From: Sequoia sempervirens
Lineage: Eukaryota > Streptophyta > Pinopsida > Cupressales > Cupressaceae
NCBI GenBank assembly: GCA_007258455.2
Contig: VDFB02000001.1
Location: 10,357,755-10,421,754 of the forward strand
Direction of reading: 5' to 3'
DNA: 64,000 bases
The notes below the pieces were generated by a model. The model was not told where the DNA came from and made no database searches. It worked only from the letters and a program-made list of their open reading frames with translations. How positions within the stretch are numbered: position 1 is the first letter of the stretch; every line of letters begins with the position of its first letter. The position numbers and the translations under genes were made by a program. Below are positions 60,761-64,000 of the stretch, piece after piece.

Positions 60761-60919
60761 ATCGCATCAAAATCGTCTCATATATATCATATCACCACTG
60801 TCATAGTACAAAGAATAATAATCGGATCACTGTACATATATGTCAATCAGTACAAAATTCCTGTCGGGCTATAAAAAATGAGCCCATAAAGCATAAAAGG
60901 TACATCATAAGTATCTGGA

Positions 60920-62689
60920 TCAAGCCTGATCTCCGTGGATACTGCCCTCGCCCCTATCACCGTGACCCTCTGGTGGTCTTTGGCTGGCCCACTTTGAGTA
61001 CTTGGGAACCCAATCTGTTCTAGGTACATGGTCGTGGTAGGCCCAGCGGTAGTACTCTATCTCTTGGATAGCCTCTCTATAAGATTGAATTGGCACTGTA
61101 CCATGAGATGAGGAGGTTGTCATGCTCTTAATCTACTGCCTGTGGCCTAGCTCTGTCACTGCCTATAGCTCTGCAGCCTGTCTCTGCTACATGTCCTGGT
61201 CCCTCTCTAATCTTAGCTGCTCCCTCTCAGCCCGTGCTTGGTCCCTCTCGGTCGTCATTACCTGTACCTGTGCCTGTAACTGCAAAATCAAGCCATCTCA
61301 TGCGTCTACCTGCCCTGCTGGCTGTGCCTATGGCTGTGCATGAACCTGACCCTCACCCTCTACTCGTGGTGGTGGGATTGGTAGATGCTACTGCTAGTCC
61401 TGCATGGGGACATCCTCATGACCTGGCGGAACTGGGGGCACCTCTAGTGGATCCTGTCAGATCTCGATCCTCAGTCCTCGCCCTCATCCTCATCCTCTAC
61501 CCCTACCTTTGACCCTGTATGCCTCTGGATCCTCACCTGGAATAGTCAACCGAAGAGGAGGTTTGAACCAGTCTCTGTATGCCTATGCCGTGCCCGGATC
61601 TACTAATCCTTGATTGTAGGCCTAAGGTCGGACCATCAAGTGTCAAAAATTTTCAACCGCCTCCGCGGTAGGAATGTCAGGCCCCCATGAAACCTGTGTC
61701 AGGCTGCATGCAAACATGACTATGTAGTCATCATTTAGTTGATCCTGTGGCTCCCCAAACTGATGTTGTACGTGCCCTAGTAGGTACCGCTCAATCAGGG
61801 TGTGCTCCCGCCCCTACATGTATCGATCCTGGCAGTAGTAGAAGAGCTGGTCTACATCATTAGCCCATCCAGGCTGACTGAGGTATGGTCTCCAAGTAAA
61901 AACAAGCATCTCATCTATGACCCACCTCTAGTAGGGGATCCCATGCTCGTCGGTGTGTGTGAATGACACACCCCCTTTGTATCGTGTCACCAGGGCATCC
62001 TCTGCCCCCATCAAAACTAGAACCACCTGTGGACATAGCACATAAATGTGCTCCCATGCCCAAACATGCAGCAAGGTCACTCCAGCTCCCAGCGCTCTGC
62101 CATCCACATACACATACTCATGCAAATCCCTGTAGAGTGAGGCCAAATATATGGGCCCCCAGGCGAAGCGAACTGGTCTATGCCAGACCATCCTCTCCCA
62201 GCAGTATCCCCATCCAAGACTGAAATACCGCCCTCGTCTGTCTAGGGCAACCAAGCCTAAAATGATTGTCGCAATGGCCCAGTGGAAGGGAGGTGCTATA
62301 AATTTGTACCTCTCCAGCTCGATCTGACCCTCATGGTAGATAATGTCCCGAAGGGCGAGGAATTGGGTGCAGCAATCGCGTCGCTCCTCCATGTCGTAGA
62401 TCACCTGGCGGCCATGAATGGGCAATCATACTATCCACCAGATGTCCTCTAATGTGATGGTTGCCTCACCTATGGGAAGATGAAATGATGACGTCTCGTT
62501 GTGTCACCACTCCGCCAGCGCTGACAACATCCTGAGGTGTGTGTGCATGGGTGTTGCATATGCAATATGCCATAATCTTGCAGCCCCCAGCCGATCCTGA
62601 TCTCTGTCGCTAAGGTCCCGAAGAATGCGCGCTAGATCCCGTGACCGGTGCTCTCAAGAATAAAGCTCCCTAGGTCCATCCTGCATCAT
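60920..62689 (-). pseudogene. Antisense plant-mobile-domain-like gene in the Tat element
   Basis: On the minus strand one frame runs from ATG 62689 to TGA 60920 (590 codons) with no net frameshift but about 18 in-frame TAG/TGA codons. Order: TSSFHLPIGEATITLEDIWW; LPIHGRQVIYDM; RFAWGPIYLASLYRDLHEYV; ALGAGVTLLHVWAWEHIYVL. These match the plant mobile domain (PMD, formerly aminotransferase-like) found in MAIN/MAIL1 proteins and in transposons. A Gly/Arg patch, a Gln-rich charged coiled coil (TTERDQARAEREQLRLERDQ) and an acidic/Tyr-rich end follow. It lies opposite to gag-pol, between pol and the 3' LTR, where Tat elements often hold an extra antisense ORF. Its role is unknown. It appears inactivated by nonsense mutations only. 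Confidence 0.83.
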
Positions 62690-63617
62690 GCAAGGTCAGC
62701 ATGTTAAAAAATTTGGAACAATTCCTGACGTAACACCTCAAACTTGTTCCCAGCGGTGCAGTTAGTGAAGGCATTGCAATTTGAGCTTTCTCAAACTCCG
62801 ACGCTGAACCCAAAATTTAGCCAAAAAGCACCACCATGACACATTTTAACCCCAATGTTGCAGTTTTCATTGAAAAGGGCGCCGCCACAGTGCACTTTTC
62901 CAAACTGGCTTGCCGAGTCCAAGCCGAGCCCAAGCCCAGTGGTGGAGTTTTTAAATTCCAAATTGCACCACTGCAGTGCAAAAAGGCCAAAAGTGGTGCA
63001 CTTTAAACACCGTGCGACACTATAATAGCGCCACTCGAGTCGAGCTCCCCTTAAAAGCAGTAATAAATGCACTAAAATGAAAAAATGAAGCTTTAGTTAG
63101 GGTCACATACTGGGGCACCGATGCTAGGTGGCCGCTGGTAGGTCCGAACTCGATCAGAAATATGTAGAGGAATTTGTAGTTGTTCCATATCGTCAGGAGG
63201 TCAGAGCTCGAATTTCAAGGTTTGCTAGCGGAGGTGTGTGAAAATGACTTGAAAGTGACCCCTTGGGCCCCTTTTAAGCCTAAAAATTAGGGTTTCTTGA
63301 CCCTCTAGGGCTGTCTTGCTAGGGTTTTGGACCCCCGAACCTATTTTTGTCTATTCGAGGCTTGTTTTTCATCGTTTTATTATGTTTAGACACGTTTTTA
63401 GCCTCTCGGACCCCTTCCAGACTTGTCGGGCACTTTATCACTTTTTTTTGTGAGATCACCCAAAAAAACTAAAATTTTCGTTCAATATCTCAAGGGGGCA
63501 TTATAATGGCATATTTTCTCTTCCCATGCAGCAATAGGGCAAGTTTTTAATATTGAAATTTTTTGGCTTTGATCGAGATCGTTTATTCTTTGAACCAACT
63601 CATCAAGTGCATTGCTT
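62690..63617. other. Region between antisense gene and polypurine tract
   Basis: Probably promoter and leader of the antisense gene on the minus strand plus 3' non-coding DNA of the element. GC is higher at 62750-63060, where a 93-codon minus frame (62791-63072) has no recognisable product. Related GTGCA/GCACCAC words recur there. Confidence 0.45.
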
Positions 63618-63632
63618 CAAAGAGGGACAAAA
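63618..63632 (+). other. Tat polypurine tract
   Basis: CAAAGAGGGACAAAA abuts the 3' LTR start TGTAGACACTG. Confidence 0.85.
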
Positions 63633-64000
63633 TGTAGACACTGAAAATATACTGATTGACATCGTGCATTTGATCCTGACTTACTAACATTGTTTCTTCC
63701 TAAATCATTCCTCGGTCTAACCATTTAATCAAATTCCCTTATCTGATTAAATTCATCAATATTCATCTCTTAATTAAATAAATCATTTTGTCTAATTAAG
63801 TCACTTTCTCTTGTTAATTAAATCAATCTATCTCGATCTAATTATCCCTATTTAATTAAATAATCAATTTATTTGATTAAATCTCTAAAGTCTATCCATT
63901 AAATTAAATAAATTAAAACCTTATTTGATTTAATCTAACACCATCCCTTTTAATTAAATAAATCAAAATCTTTATTTAATTAGCTCTTATCATATTCCTC
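63633..64000 (+). repeat. Tat 3' LTR, cut by window end
   Basis: The first 368 bases repeat the 5' LTR with seven substitutions and two single-base indels. The remaining ~900 bases lie outside the window. Confidence 0.93.

Larger units (their letters stand above)
58125..60919. other. Tat spacer between pol and the antisense gene
   Basis: No sense-strand gene. It holds several direct repeats. GAAAACCTGGCAAACAGGC-like blocks lie near 58186 and 58331. A pair starting GTCGAACTACGT lies at 58779 and 58927. A pair CATGTCCTAGGATGAATCCT lies at 59354 and 59446. There is an (ATC)14 microsatellite at 60026-60067 and CAT/CATCACAT-rich DNA from 60180 to 60760. A-rich tracts (CAAAAACATC) lie at 58620-58770 and 59030-59130. 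Confidence 0.6.
45865..64000 (+). mobile_element. Tat-type Ty3/Gypsy retrotransposon, 3' end beyond window
   Basis: The 5' LTR (45865-47147) and the start of the 3' LTR (63633-64000) flank leader, gag, protease, RT, RNase H, a second archaeal-type RNase H and integrase. A long spacer with an antisense gene follows. The second RNase H, the gag CCHC style and an extra ORF between pol and the 3' LTR are features of the Tat clade. Over the 368 comparable LTR bases I count seven substitutions and two single-base indels, about 2 percent. It is therefore much younger than the chromovirus, yet its genes carry many stops. It was inserted into the minus-strand Copia pol. Confidence 0.92.

Noticed and set aside
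1..64000. tRNA genes
   Set aside because: Only short tRNA-complementary primer sites (TGGTATCAGAGC type) were seen; no cloverleaf sequence was recognised by eye.

Overview
The window is AT-rich plant nuclear DNA. It holds one gene that looks intact, a three-exon R2R3-MYB transcription factor (16502-18410, + strand), and the rest is almost entirely layered, decayed transposable elements. The size and age of the LTR elements (one pair differs by roughly 9-10 percent by eye), the long intergenic stretches and the style of the repeats suggest a large-genome seed plant, probably a conifer or other gymnosperm. That assignment is inference; no species is claimed.

Layout. 1-950: a large imperfect inverted repeat cut by the window edge. 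951-6120: AT-rich DNA with AT microsatellites and one LTR-like end. 6135-8640 (-): relic of an unrecognised protein gene. 10451-11266 (-): pseudogene of a DnaJ-domain protein. 11990-15195: several copies of a ~370-bp element carrying a 5S rRNA-like segment (Cassandra-like), in both orientations. 15196-16501: MYB upstream region. 16502-18410: MYB gene. 19460-37106: a 17.6-kb Ty3/Gypsy chromovirus with a perfect 5-bp target duplication (AGAAT). Its gag is interrupted by a complete Ty1/Copia element (20813-27847). Its reverse transcriptase and integrase are each interrupted by a copy of one TIR element (30106-30881 and 32169-35006, opposite orientations). The larger copy contains 1.4 kb of CT-rich and plant-telomere-like repeats.

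37684-45864: a minus-strand Copia remnant. Its 3' LTR was split by another LTR element (37906-44228, perfect target duplication GAAGT, no reverse transcriptase seen). Its pol was split by a Tat-type Ty3/Gypsy element that starts at 45865 and runs past the window end, with its 3' LTR starting at 63633. The Tat element carries gag, protease, RT, RNase H, a second (archaeal-type) RNase H and integrase. Between pol and the 3' LTR it carries a long antisense gene (62689-60920) related to plant mobile domain proteins.

How the parts relate. The transposon genes encode the usual capsid, protease, reverse transcriptase, RNase H and integrase set, but nearly all are broken. The in-frame stops are mostly TAG and TGA where CAG, CGA or TGG is expected, which fits deamination of methylated cytosine in silenced DNA. 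The observations most worth pursuing are the paired TIR elements with the embedded telomere-like array, the antisense plant-mobile-domain gene, and the 5S-derived units.
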